Shown: positions 24,058 through 31,873 of the stretch, piece by piece
How the letters are laid out: each line of letters begins with the position of its first letter
Position numbering within the stretch: position 1 is the stretch's first letter
Assembly (NCBI RefSeq): GCF_004010095.1
Contig: NZ_RRYD01000032.1
Location: forward strand, 1 to 34,864
DNA length: 34,864 nt
Reading direction: 5' to 3'
Origin: Lacticaseibacillus hulanensis
GTDB lineage: Bacteria; Bacillota; Bacilli; Lactobacillales; Lactobacillaceae
Made by a program: the position numbers and the translations under genes
The notes under the pieces: model-generated
The model's input: the letters and a program-made list of their open reading frames with translations, nothing else
Told to the model about the DNA's origin: nothing
Databases searched by the model: none

Positions 24058-25629
24058 TTAGTCCTCCTTCTTCTTCAGTGCGGATGCGCCCATCATCGTG
24101 CCCCCGATAACAATCAAGGTGATGATCCCGATACCACCAGTCATTGGCAGGGTGCCTGGGTTTTCCTTGGTGTTCTTAATGTAGCTAAGTTCCGTGAGGG
24201 TGAAGGAATTCTCATTAACTTCGAAATCTGTTTCTGGGTTAAGTGGTTCCATGTAGTCCTTTGGTGGTGTTTCTTCAATCAAGGTGTAAGAACCGGAATC
24301 CAGCCCAATAATTGTGATTTCCCCACTTTGTGGTGTTTCAATCTTGGTCGCTTCTTCCTTAGTTGCCTTCCACGCAATGCTCTTTGGATTTTCCCAGTTG
24401 TCGTTTTCAAACTTAGCGTACTCGCCATCGGAATTGCGGATGTAGAATTTAGCATCTCCCAGACCATCATTAGTCTGACTGTCGACCTTCTTGAACTTCG
24501 CACCACGGGTAGTTACGTTTGGACCATCATCTTTTTGGTCAATCGGCGTACCGTTGCGGTCGAGCGTCACATTCAGCTGGTTGTTGATGTCCTTGTTTGG
24601 CACCGCAGCCTCGTTAATCTTTACCTGGTAGCGAATGACTACGGTCTTACCGGCATGTTTAGCCAAGGTGTTCCGCATCGTCGCATCTGTAATTGCGTAA
24701 TCCAGCTGCCATGAAGCGGGCTTACTAGTGTCATCAGACGGTGAAGGTGTAAAGGTCACACCATGAGCGCCCTCGCCAAGTTCAGCCAAAACATCTTTAC
24801 CGGCGATATCCATTGATTGAATACCCTCAAATGTTGCCCCGACTGTGGTCATTGCGTCACTAATCGAGAACTTGTTGTACAGTGAATCCGTGCCGTTGGC
24901 CTTGGTGTGGCCAATGTCTGACGGAATGGCGAATTTCACTTCGTACGTCAGCACCTTGCCGACCTCGTAGTCGTATACGTTGCCTTCTTCCTTCAGTGGC
25001 TGATCCTTATCATCAAGGAGCACCTTGTCCACCCCGTAGTTCTTCGGGTAAAGCTGGATATCCTTGTTTTCGGTCGTTCCGTCCGCCTTGTAAGCAGGCA
25101 GTGCCACTACCATTGGCCGACTCGGCGCCATTTCCTTACTGTGCGTTGTTTCAATAATTACGTACACCGCGTTACGCGTTGCACCATTGTATGTCACCTT
25201 GGTTGGCAAGTCCGTGAAGGTAGTTTTACCTTCGCCTGCTGTCATCTGTTCTGTCTTTGCCACCTTGATGGCATCCTCGTTATCTGCGTAAATCTTTTCC
25301 CAATTATCCTGCAGTCCCTTGTACAAATCGTCGTGGTTCTTGCCGTCGAACTCGCCGTAGAAGTAGTCGCTAACGTCATAGACCGTAAACCCAACATCGT
25401 TGACGTATGGCAGCTTGCCAATATCATCATCGCTCATACTTTCACCGGTGTTCGGAACGAAATCGTTAAAGTTCAGCCCGTCTTTTTTGTTAATTGTGAT
25501 GTTCGCGGTGTCAGCTTTGCTGCCGGCTGCCATGGTCGGAACCGCGCTCATCATGGATCCTGCTGTCGTCAGCGCCATTGCGATTGCCATCGTTCCGCGC
25601 CATGTGCGGCTAATCAGATTCGTCTTCAT
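24058..25629 (-). CDS. spaD: Major (backbone) pilin, SpaD-like LPxTG protein
   Basis: The product has 523 residues. A signal peptide (MKTNLISRTWRGTMAIAMAL, cleavage near residue 35) leads an extracellular shaft protein. The pilin motif IQLYPKNYGVDK supplies the linking lysine near residue 192. The E-box YTLIEETPP lies near 448 in a Cna_B-like domain that should form an internal isopeptide bond. The anchor is LPMTGG near 492-497, followed by a hydrophobic segment and KKKED. ATG at 25629 follows GGGGGA; a TTG at 25653 is less likely. Its position before srtC and its length fit SpaD of the SpaFED pilus; the symbol is by architecture, not by alignment. Confidence 0.88.
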   Translation of the reverse strand: MKTNLISRTWRGTMAIAMALTTAGSMMSAVPTMAAGSKADTANITINKKDGLNFNDFVPNTGESMSDDDIGKLPYVNDVGFTVYDVSDYFYGEFDGKNHDDLYKGLQDNWEKIYADNEDAIKVAKTEQMTAGEGKTTFTDLPTKVTYNGATRNAVYVIIETTHSKEMAPSRPMVVALPAYKADGTTENKDIQLYPKNYGVDKVLLDDKDQPLKEEGNVYDYEVGKVLTYEVKFAIPSDIGHTKANGTDSLYNKFSISDAMTTVGATFEGIQSMDIAGKDVLAELGEGAHGVTFTPSPSDDTSKPASWQLDYAITDATMRNTLAKHAGKTVVIRYQVKINEAAVPNKDINNQLNVTLDRNGTPIDQKDDGPNVTTRGAKFKKVDSQTNDGLGDAKFYIRNSDGEYAKFENDNWENPKSIAWKATKEEATKIETPQSGEITIIGLDSGSYTLIEETPPKDYMEPLNPETDFEVNENSFTLTELSYIKNTKENPGTLPMTGGIGIITLIVIGGTMMGASALKKKED

Positions 25630-25672
25630 TAGAAATCCCCCTAATTTTGTCAAACGGCGGGGTGTGGCCGCT

Positions 25673-25684
25673 CGGGTTAACCCG
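25673..25684. promoter_or_regulatory. Perfect 12-base palindrome CGGGTTAACCCG
   Basis: It lies about 45 bases upstream of the backbone-pilin start codon and overlaps the end of a 24-residue open frame. It could be a protein-binding site or a small RNA stem. Confidence 0.3.
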
Positions 25685-25840
25685 TGGTCACTTCCCTGTC
25701 GCGCCGTCTTGGATTGCGTTCACATGCTGAACGCGCGCGTTGTTTGGTCATGTTGCCAGTTGCTCCTTATTCAATTTGCCAGCTTCGCGTTAACTCCCGG
25801 CCGCGCTCTTTGGGTCCAAGTCTTTATCTTCCGGCCAGTT

Positions 25841-25899
25841 GTCTATCGGAAAATTGGCAAAGTGAATTAGGTATTCACGCTGTCAATTCGCCGATAGAC
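25841..25899 (-). promoter_or_regulatory. Long hairpin between basal and backbone pilin genes
   Basis: Arms GTCTATCGG/CCGATAGAC (9 bp, perfect), then AATTG/CAATT and GTGAAT/ATTCAC around the loop TAGGT (plus-sense; minus-sense ACCTA), with a few internal mismatches. It lies 30 bases beyond the basal-pilin stop. There is no T-run, so it is more likely an RNA stability or processing element than a terminator. Confidence 0.55.
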
Positions 25900-25928
25900 G
25901 CGTTTGACCGCGTTGCTCGGCTATTTAA

Positions 25929-27233
25929 TTATTTGAAATTCTCGACGTGCTTGGACTTCAGGCGCCACCACATTGTCACCCATGCCATCAGCACCAGGCC
26001 GACGATAATGAGGATTGCGTCTAGGTGTGCACCCAGCTGTGGCAGGAGCCCGCTTGGCGCCGGCTTCTTGGTCGGCGTCGTTGGTGCATCCGGGTTGCCT
26101 GGCTTTGTTGGTGTCGTGGTGCCGGTGTCCGGAATCTCCGGAACTTCCTCCGCGTAGTTGTACACGCGCGGTTTGCCTTCTTCGATAATGTTTTCCGGCA
26201 AAATTCCGGTTGGGCTCTCGTAAATCGGCGTACCGTTGACGAGCGTCCACTGGTAATTGCCGTTATCGTCGTACATCCGGTCGGACACCTCAATCGTGAT
26301 TGGTGTGTCATCAAGAATGTATCCGTCCAGCGCCTTAATTTCGTTGAACTCGTAGTTACCACCCTTCAGGTACAGATCCGGTGTCGCCACCAGTCCGTTC
26401 TTGTCAGAGGTAAATGTTGCCAGCCGGTCGTCATTTTTCGGGTCCGTACTTGGCAGCCAGTCAAGCACCACCTGGTTGGCAGTGTACTTGCCGAGGTATA
26501 GCCGCTGGTTGTTGGCGCCGGCCTTGGAAATCACGTACTGAACGCCTTCCAGCCGCACCTTGTCGCCTTCTGCCGTCACTCCGTATTTGAAGAACCACGG
26601 GTCACGAGCGTAGGCGTCGTTCTTCGGATAAATGTGGATGGTGTTCAGCTTCTCGTTTGTTTGCGGGTCGCGCACGTTCATGATAATCATGAGGGGCGCT
26701 GACTTGGCCAAATCCACATCGACATGCGCGTTATTTGAACCTGTTTCAATCAGGTAATACGCCGCCACGTGGCCGTTTTGGCGCTGCGGCAGGGAGATAC
26801 GGCCAATTCCGTCTTCGCTAAGTGCGTCGTCTTCTTGGGTGCGTACCGTCCCGAGTCCCGCATTACCGTTACCAGCAAGGTCCAATCCCGCCGCGATTTT
26901 AGCCGCAGCGTTCAGATCCAGCGCCGTGTATTCACGGACAAACTCGCTTGGGGTTTGGTCTTTTGCCAGCGCGTCCTTGTAAAGCTGCGTGGCATCGTAA
27001 ACCTTGAATTCCACCCCGTTCACGCCGGTGGTCTTGGTCAGCATTTCGTCTGACTTGTCCTTTTGCAGTCCGTCGTTTTCGTACTGCTTGCCGTCGTTAC
27101 CGTACATCGGGAAGATGCGCTTATGGAGCACTATCTCCGCGGAGTCATTGGTTGCTGCGCGAGCTTGCTGCATGCCGATCATTGGGAGGGCAAGCATCAT
27201 TGCCGCCAGCGTCATTAGTAGCCGCTTAAGCAT
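25929..27233 (-). CDS. spaE: Minor (basal) pilin, SpaE-like, with LPQLG sorting signal
   Basis: The product has 434 residues. A signal peptide (MLKRLLMTLAAMMLALPMIG, cleavage after ARA near residue 28) leads a pilin with motif IHIYPKN near residue 203 and an E-box YEFNEIKAL. The C-terminus is a Pro/Thr-rich linker (TTTPTKPGNPDAPTTPTKKP), LPQLG near 397-401, a hydrophobic span and KSKHVENFK. LPQLG is an atypical LPxTG with Leu for Thr; an IPDTG also occurs about 35 residues earlier, not next to the span. The basal pilin usually links the shaft to peptidoglycan through the housekeeping sortase. ATG at 27233 overlaps the tip-gene stop by eight bases and follows GGAGG. Confidence 0.86.
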   Translation of the reverse strand: MLKRLLMTLAAMMLALPMIGMQQARAATNDSAEIVLHKRIFPMYGNDGKQYENDGLQKDKSDEMLTKTTGVNGVEFKVYDATQLYKDALAKDQTPSEFVREYTALDLNAAAKIAAGLDLAGNGNAGLGTVRTQEDDALSEDGIGRISLPQRQNGHVAAYYLIETGSNNAHVDVDLAKSAPLMIIMNVRDPQTNEKLNTIHIYPKNDAYARDPWFFKYGVTAEGDKVRLEGVQYVISKAGANNQRLYLGKYTANQVVLDWLPSTDPKNDDRLATFTSDKNGLVATPDLYLKGGNYEFNEIKALDGYILDDTPITIEVSDRMYDDNGNYQWTLVNGTPIYESPTGILPENIIEEGKPRVYNYAEEVPEIPDTGTTTPTKPGNPDAPTTPTKKPAPSGLLPQLGAHLDAILIIVGLVLMAWVTMWWRLKSKHVENFK

Positions 27234-28608
27234 CTCCTTCACCTCCCCGGTTTTTGCGCCAATCGTTTAGCTTCCACATCCCCGCAAGACCAATGACAAT
27301 GAGTCCGATAATCACGAAGATTTGGACACCGGTGCTACCGGTCATTGGGAGTGCTGGTGGTGCTTTGGCTTGGTTCTTGGCGGTGATGGTTAACTCATTT
27401 TTGTCACCATCTTTACCAAGTTCAACGTTGACTCGTTGATCGTTGTTAACATCAGAACCCGTGTACCTGAATTCAGTTACACTTCCATCCTTAGCAATGG
27501 TCAATTTGAATTCTCCAGCAAGGAGCTCATAACCATCCGGAGCCGACACTTCTTTAATGGTGTAGGAACCTGCTGGCAGTGCCTTATCAAACTTAACGTT
27601 TCCATTTTCATCTGAGGTGCCCGATGTGAAAAGATTCCCACTGGCGTCACGAACCTCAAACTTTGCATCAGGAAGATTACTGCCAGTTACGCTATCTTTC
27701 TTTATCAAAGTTAATTCGGTTTCGTTGAAGTAGTTCTTAAGCTTGTTGCCGTCAGTCAGAACCCCTTTAGGCCAATGGACATTTCCATCAACGTCAATCG
27801 TAATTTCGACGTCACCAATCGGCTTATAACCATCTGGAGGGTTAAGTTCCTTAAGAATATAGGTCCCGGCTTCTAATTTTTTGAAACTAACCTGACCATT
27901 GTCAGTGGTGACTTGGCTTTGGCCAACCTGTTTACCATCCTTAAAGATGCCAAAGGTTGCCCCCTTCAACTCACGACCAAGTTCGTTAACCTTCACAAAT
28001 TCGATGTCGCCGTATTTAATCGTTCGGCTAATCTCAACATCGACCTGGTTAGTGTCTTTTTTGTAGTCAACGTCCGCAAGTGACATTTCCACCGTCGCTC
28101 TATTACTCAATACCTTGGGACTTTCATTAATATCGATTGTCTCAGGATCTTGCGTCAGTTTTACCTGCAGGCGTGCTGAGAAGTAACCACCAACGAACTG
28201 CATCTGTGTTATCTGGCTGTAGTCGAGAGTGATTGTTACCTTATTGCCAACATATTTAACTTGATTGCCAGTAAGAGCTACGGTATTTCCTTCTGCTCCT
28301 TCATGGTGATCAGAGTAAAGCGTAATCGATTTGTATGCATCGGCACCTGAATTAGTCAAGGCAATACCCTCTGGTAGAGTATCTGTGATGGTAATTGATG
28401 TTGGCTTGTTCACTACTTGCGCCGTGGAATAGACTTCCTGGTTAATGAAGTAGTAGAACGGCTTAGTTGGATCAAATCGATCTGAAATGTCTTGTTCATG
28501 CAGATTATTGTCTGTCCACAACTGGCCGGCCACGACATCTTTAGGCGCACCACCACCTTTAATTTCCTTATCGGTAACCGTCTTGGTGTTAATCATCGTG
28601 GTTGGCAT
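27226..28608 (-). pseudogene. spaF: C-terminal part of the pilus tip adhesin (Cna_B repeats and LPMTG anchor), downstream of an in-frame TGA
   Basis: This open frame of 460 residues is in the same frame as the upstream 542-residue part; only one TGA (28669-28671) separates them. The first ATG is 28608, but no ribosome site precedes it and there is no signal peptide, so separate expression of an exported protein is unlikely. It contains two Cna_B-like domains (LEAGTYILKELNPPDGY and LPAGSYTIKEVSAPDGY, each with an E-box) and the anchor LPMTGSTGVQIF followed by a span and DWRKNRGGEGDA. It matches the stalk and anchor of a SpaF-type tip pilin. With readthrough the full protein would be 1023 residues. 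Confidence 0.75.
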
Positions 28609-28668
28609 CGGTGCTTCATACTTAGCACTTGATAGCGCCAGCCAAGAGTTATTCGAGGTTCCGAATGA

Positions 28669-30297
28669 TCAACGTGTGAAGCTGAACGTTGATCCGTTCA
28701 AATCAAACGAGACTGCACCATTATGAAATGACGGAGCGCCCATCCGGTCTTCCCACTTGTTCGTATCTGTTACTGCAATTGGAGTAGTGCGCGTGTTCCA
28801 ATCTCCAAAAACATGTGAAGTGAAACCATTTTTCACTAGTGAACTTCCATTTTTGGAATTGTTGTATGCCGTGGTAAAAGCATTCTTGTTGTTGGCGACG
28901 GTAGCACTCATACCAGTACCAACTGAGGACTGGGCGAACCATTCATAACTACCAACGTGTGTTTCGGAATAGTGTGCCGTTCCTAACCCGCCATTTGCCT
29001 GAACAAACTCGCCAGGGTTAAGAGACGTGAACATTAGTTCCGAGGTATTGCCACCTGCGTTGTTAAATTGAATTGGCACATTTTGACCACCCTGATTAAC
29101 GTAAAAAGTTACGTCCCAATCGAATGTCAAAATGTTAGCAAGTGCTAATCCGGAATAGAAATTGGTCGAAAAATCCATTCCAGCTTGTCCGTTAATACTA
29201 TTCAGAGTTGTGCCCCAGTCGCGGCCACGCGTGGTCATGTTTTTCACTTCCACGTAAGCACCAATTCTTGTTGGAGTTCCCCCGATAATCGCAGTCCCAA
29301 CATTGTCATAGTCCAACTTGATTGTGGCTTGACGTGCTGCTGCCCAATTGTCAAAGGTTACAGCTTTAGCACTTGTTCCGTAGTATCGTTGATAAATGGT
29401 TGTTTCCATTTCGCCCCGACTACCATAACTTGATGTTTGGCCAGTGTTCTTACTATGAAGTTGGCCCACATTTGAATTAACTTTTAAATTAGAGACTGCA
29501 CTGTCTGAAAGACTTAGACTAAGTGCGCTAATTGCCGTTCCTGAAGGGGCTGTAACGTTGTCAAAGCCTACTAAGGCCTTGGACTTTTTTTTCTCGGCCT
29601 CCGCGACAGCTTTTTCATCGTCACCTTGTTTAATTGGTTCCTCAGCGACGGCGCCTTCGCCATTTTGTTTTTCTTGGTCCTGTCCTGCCTCAGGTTGCTC
29701 CGTCAATTCTGGTTTCTCTGATTCTACAGGACGACTATCAGTTGTTGGTTCTTCCTTTGGCTCTTCTTTCGGCTCTTCAACCACCGTTTCTTCTTCAGTC
29801 ACCGGAATTTCCGGAGCCGCCACCACCTTTGCTTCCGCATCGGCGCCGGTCAGCACATCGGTTGTGGCCTTGCCCATTGTTTGGCTATCGATCTGCAGCC
29901 AAGCAACTAGCTGTTTTGCGTCCAGCGGCGTGGTGACCACAAGCTTGCCCTCACTTGTGTTAGTGAATTCAGCTTCGCGGTACCAGTCGTCACCGTCCTT
30001 CTTGGTCAAATCGCCTTCCTTACGCACCACCGTGCCCGTGCCATCCTCGGCCTGGGCCAGTTTGACGCGAATAGAACGCATGGTCACGTCATCTGGTGCG
30101 CGCTTCGTGTACTGCAGCGTCCATTCGATGGTCTCTTCGACCACTTCCGCCGAAACACTAACACGCGCGGCGTCATTATCCAGAATGACTTGTTCCTCGC
30201 GCGCAGTAACGGTGTTCAGGCTGGTTAGCCCGAACACGCCCTGAATTTGCATCAGGATGATGGCGAATGCTGCAATACTCGTCAAAAATTTGCGCAT
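28669..30297 (-). CDS. spaF: N-terminal part of the pilus tip adhesin (SpaF-like), ends at an in-frame TGA
   Basis: This part has 542 residues. The signal peptide is MRKFLTSIAAFAIILMQIQG. A first beta-rich domain follows (to about residue 165), then a linker very rich in Glu, Pro and Lys (EEPKEEPKEEPTTDS, about 165-245), then an adhesin-like domain (residues 250-542, ending NGSTFSFTR). Translation then meets TGA, and the frame continues into the Cna_B and LPMTG part. As it stands the product would be secreted without an anchor. ATG at 30297 follows GAGGAGGAG. It is the first gene of the pilus operon. Ligand specificity cannot be told from the sequence. Confidence 0.78.
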   Translation of the reverse strand: MRKFLTSIAAFAIILMQIQGVFGLTSLNTVTAREEQVILDNDAARVSVSAEVVEETIEWTLQYTKRAPDDVTMRSIRVKLAQAEDGTGTVVRKEGDLTKKDGDDWYREAEFTNTSEGKLVVTTPLDAKQLVAWLQIDSQTMGKATTDVLTGADAEAKVVAAPEIPVTEEETVVEEPKEEPKEEPTTDSRPVESEKPELTEQPEAGQDQEKQNGEGAVAEEPIKQGDDEKAVAEAEKKKSKALVGFDNVTAPSGTAISALSLSLSDSAVSNLKVNSNVGQLHSKNTGQTSSYGSRGEMETTIYQRYYGTSAKAVTFDNWAAARQATIKLDYDNVGTAIIGGTPTRIGAYVEVKNMTTRGRDWGTTLNSINGQAGMDFSTNFYSGLALANILTFDWDVTFYVNQGGQNVPIQFNNAGGNTSELMFTSLNPGEFVQANGGLGTAHYSETHVGSYEWFAQSSVGTGMSATVANNKNAFTTAYNNSKNGSSLVKNGFTSHVFGDWNTRTTPIAVTDTNKWEDRMGAPSFHNGAVSFDLNGSTFSFTR

Positions 30298-30772
30298 CTT
30301 GCTCCTCCTCTCGTTTAGTTAGGGGGAGTGCAGCTTCGCACGTCCCCAGAGTTGTGCTACCAGAAGCATGCCGACCAATCACCTCACTTTGATGTATGCC
30401 ACGAGTCATTTCCCTATAATCTAAATCTAAACGGTTACATAGGCTCGTGTATATAGTAACGAGTGTTTTTTAATTGCAAAAATTATGGACAAGGTACGCG
30501 TGCCGTTATATCAATGAAAACGCGTACAAAAAAACTGACGTTATTTTCCCAAATAACACCTGTTCTTGTATTTCACTAACACATTGTAAGCACAAACTGA
30601 GTTTTTTAATGTCTGAATTAACGTGCGATAAATAGGTATATACCTTTATATCACTTGGCTTAGTCATCTTATTGGCAACGGTGCCCGATGTTATTTAGAC
30701 AAATATGCAATCGAAATATTCACCGCTAACCCGCTACATTTTGCTTGACCCCCCCACCAAAATTAAGGACAC
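30298..30772. other. AT-rich control region of the pilus operon
   Basis: No convincing long gene. It holds a leader hairpin with a 16-residue open frame (30319-30369), a promoter candidate (30450-30479) and four inverted repeats: CTCGT-N10-ACGAG (30444-30463), GTACGCGT-N18-ACGCGTAC (30494-30527), GTTATTT-TCCC-AAATAAC (30540-30557) and AGGTATATACCT (30634-30645). It is visibly lower in GC than the genes on both sides. Confidence 0.5.
30450..30479 (-). promoter_or_regulatory. Probable pilus operon promoter
   Basis: Minus-strand TTGCAA (30474-30479), an 18-base spacer and TATATA (30450-30455). The -10 sits in the centre of the CTCGT/ACGAG dyad. The leader would be about 145 bases. Confidence 0.45.
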
Positions 30773-30803
30773 AAAAAAACCGCCGCAAACTGATTGCGAC
30801 GGT
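30773..30803 (-). terminator. Rho-independent terminator of the 114-residue protein gene
   Basis: Minus-strand ACCGTCGCAA/TTGCGGCGGT (30794-30803 with 30779-30788), with one G-U, followed by seven T residues. Confidence 0.9.
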
Positions 30804-30829
30804 CTTTTGCTCATTTTTAGTTAGTATCT

Positions 30830-31174
30830 TTAGCTTGCTGTAGCTAGTTGAGTCTTCTGATTGAGGTACCACTGTGCCAATGACGGCTGTGCGGTCCCAT
30901 CTTCGGCGAACGTAATGCCAAGTGCCTTAATGAGCAGTACCAAGTTAGCCGAACGGTTCTTGACGAGGCCCGCGAGCAATTCATCACTGTGCAGTGCCGC
31001 GTTTTCCATTAAGTACTGGTTAATGTCGGCGATGTACCCTGACCGTTCCAACTGTGCGAACAAATCAAGACCATCTGCCCGAAAGTGCTGAACGTAAAAC
31101 TTACCAAACTGATTTACCGCAATTGTCTGCGCTGATTCTGAAAGCTGATCGAACTGCAGATTATTTTCTGCCAT
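30830..31174 (-). CDS. Uncharacterised small cytoplasmic protein (114 residues)
   Basis: I do not recognise this protein. It has no signal peptide or membrane span, is acidic overall, and looks fully helical (LDLFAQLERSGYIADINQYL, then LVLLIKALGITFAEDGT). ATG at 31174 has GGAGGAGG eight bases upstream; an in-frame GTG at 31192 lies inside that site. It has its own promoter (TTGCGC/17/TAAAAT) and a strong terminator, so it is a single-gene unit. It is not part of the pilus operon, which begins on the other side of the terminator. Confidence 0.7.
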   Translation of the reverse strand: MAENNLQFDQLSESAQTIAVNQFGKFYVQHFRADGLDLFAQLERSGYIADINQYLMENAALHSDELLAGLVKNRSANLVLLIKALGITFAEDGTAQPSLAQWYLNQKTQLATAS

Positions 31175-31218
31175 CACAAAATCCTCCTCCACAAGTGGAC
31201 TAATTCACATTCATTTTA

Positions 31219-31250
31219 ATTTTAGGGCTTAACTTGCAAATGCGCAAGTT
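31219..31250 (-). promoter_or_regulatory. Promoter with overlapping dyad for the 114-residue protein gene
   Basis: Minus-strand TTGCGC (31242-31247), a 17-base spacer and TAAAAT (31219-31224). The inverted repeat AACTTGC-N6-GCAAGTT (31231-31250) covers the -35 and part of the spacer, so it may be an operator. Confidence 0.5.
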
Positions 31251-31319
31251 GCCTGCATAGCACTTCGGTGACAATCGCATTACGTTTCGTAGTCATTTGG
31301 CCACGCATGCATTCCCGCC

Positions 31320-31367
31320 AAAAAGCCGATAAATGTAGCGAATTTGCAAATAACACCGGCTTTTTTT
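31320..31367 (+). terminator. Terminator-like hairpin without an upstream plus-strand gene
   Basis: Stem AAAAAGCCG/CGGCTTTTT (31320-31328 with 31357-31365) followed by T to 31367. The loop of 28 bases contains a small GC-AATT-GC region. It can also terminate in the minus sense. Confidence 0.6.
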
Positions 31368-31382
31368 AACCATTTTGTCCAA

Positions 31383-31391
31383 TGTTATAAG
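31383..31391 (+). promoter_or_regulatory. Extended -10 promoter of the 96-residue protein gene
   Basis: TGTTATAAG: TATAAG with a TGN extension, about 97 bases upstream of the chosen start. The -35 region (TTTTTA) is weak and overlaps the preceding T-run. Confidence 0.4.
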
Positions 31392-31487
31392 AATTGGTAA
31401 CGACCAGCGATAGTCAGGGATTTATGGTTGGCAATGACCGATTATGGCTCTACAATGCGCATATCAATTCAGATTGGAGGCATGGAA

Positions 31488-31778
31488 ATGGCAAAATTCA
31501 CCATTCAGCCAGGTGACGAGCTCACCGCACAAGTGAAAGAGGACATGACCAAGCAGTTCAAGGGTAAGGTCATGAAGAATTACGAAAATTCCGCAATGCT
31601 CGAGATTACTGAATTCGACGCAGCCGTTGACGGCCCCAACGTTCCGGAATTAAATGGTCGGATTGTGGTCAGCTTCAAAAACGTGCTGGCAGTTAACGGT
31701 AACCCCGTCAAGAGCAAGGACGAAGTCGGGCCCGCGCCAAAGCCCGAAGACGACTTACCCGAAAAGAAGCGGGCTTAA
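31488..31778 (+). CDS. Small cytoplasmic protein, possibly DUF2187-like
   Basis: The product has 96 residues. The core GKVMKNYENSAMLEITEFDA is a pattern seen in small DUF2187-type proteins of Firmicutes; this is recalled, not aligned. The C-terminal tail is charged and Pro-rich (VGPAPKPEDDLPEKKRA) and probably disordered. No membrane segment is present. ATG at 31488 is at the right distance from TTGGAGG; an ATG six bases earlier is too close to it. The gene stands alone and shares a bidirectional terminator with brnQ. Its function is unknown. Confidence 0.7.
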   Translation: MAKFTIQPGDELTAQVKEDMTKQFKGKVMKNYENSAMLEITEFDAAVDGPNVPELNGRIVVSFKNVLAVNGNPVKSKDEVGPAPKPEDDLPEKKRA

Positions 31779-31828
31779 CCGACCTCAGCAAGTCCAAGAA
31801 ACAAAATAAAACCCAGTTTGAAGCAATG

Positions 31829-31863
31829 AAAAACGGCCGCGCAATTTGCGTGAGCCGTTTTTT
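31829..31863. terminator. Bidirectional terminator between the 96-residue protein gene and brnQ
   Basis: Outer stem AAAAACGGC/GCCGTTTTT (31829-31837 with 31854-31862) with an inner CGCAATTTGCG. T-runs exist on both strands. Confidence 0.88.
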
Positions 31864-31873
31864 GATTGTATGG

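Larger units (their letters stand above)
31175..31487. other. Divergent intergenic region with a plus-strand terminator
   Basis: It holds a minus-strand promoter overlapping the dyad AACTTGC-N6-GCAAGTT (31231-31250), a hairpin with a strong plus-strand T-run (31320-31367), and an extended -10 box (31383-31391) for the next gene. Because no plus-strand gene precedes the terminator, the 31250-31320 stretch might encode a small RNA. Confidence 0.4.

Noticed and set aside
27226-30297. Two separate surface-protein genes instead of one split gene
   Set aside because: Both frames are in the same register with no other stop between them, the second lacks a signal peptide and a ribosome site, and the combined domain order is that of a tip pilin.
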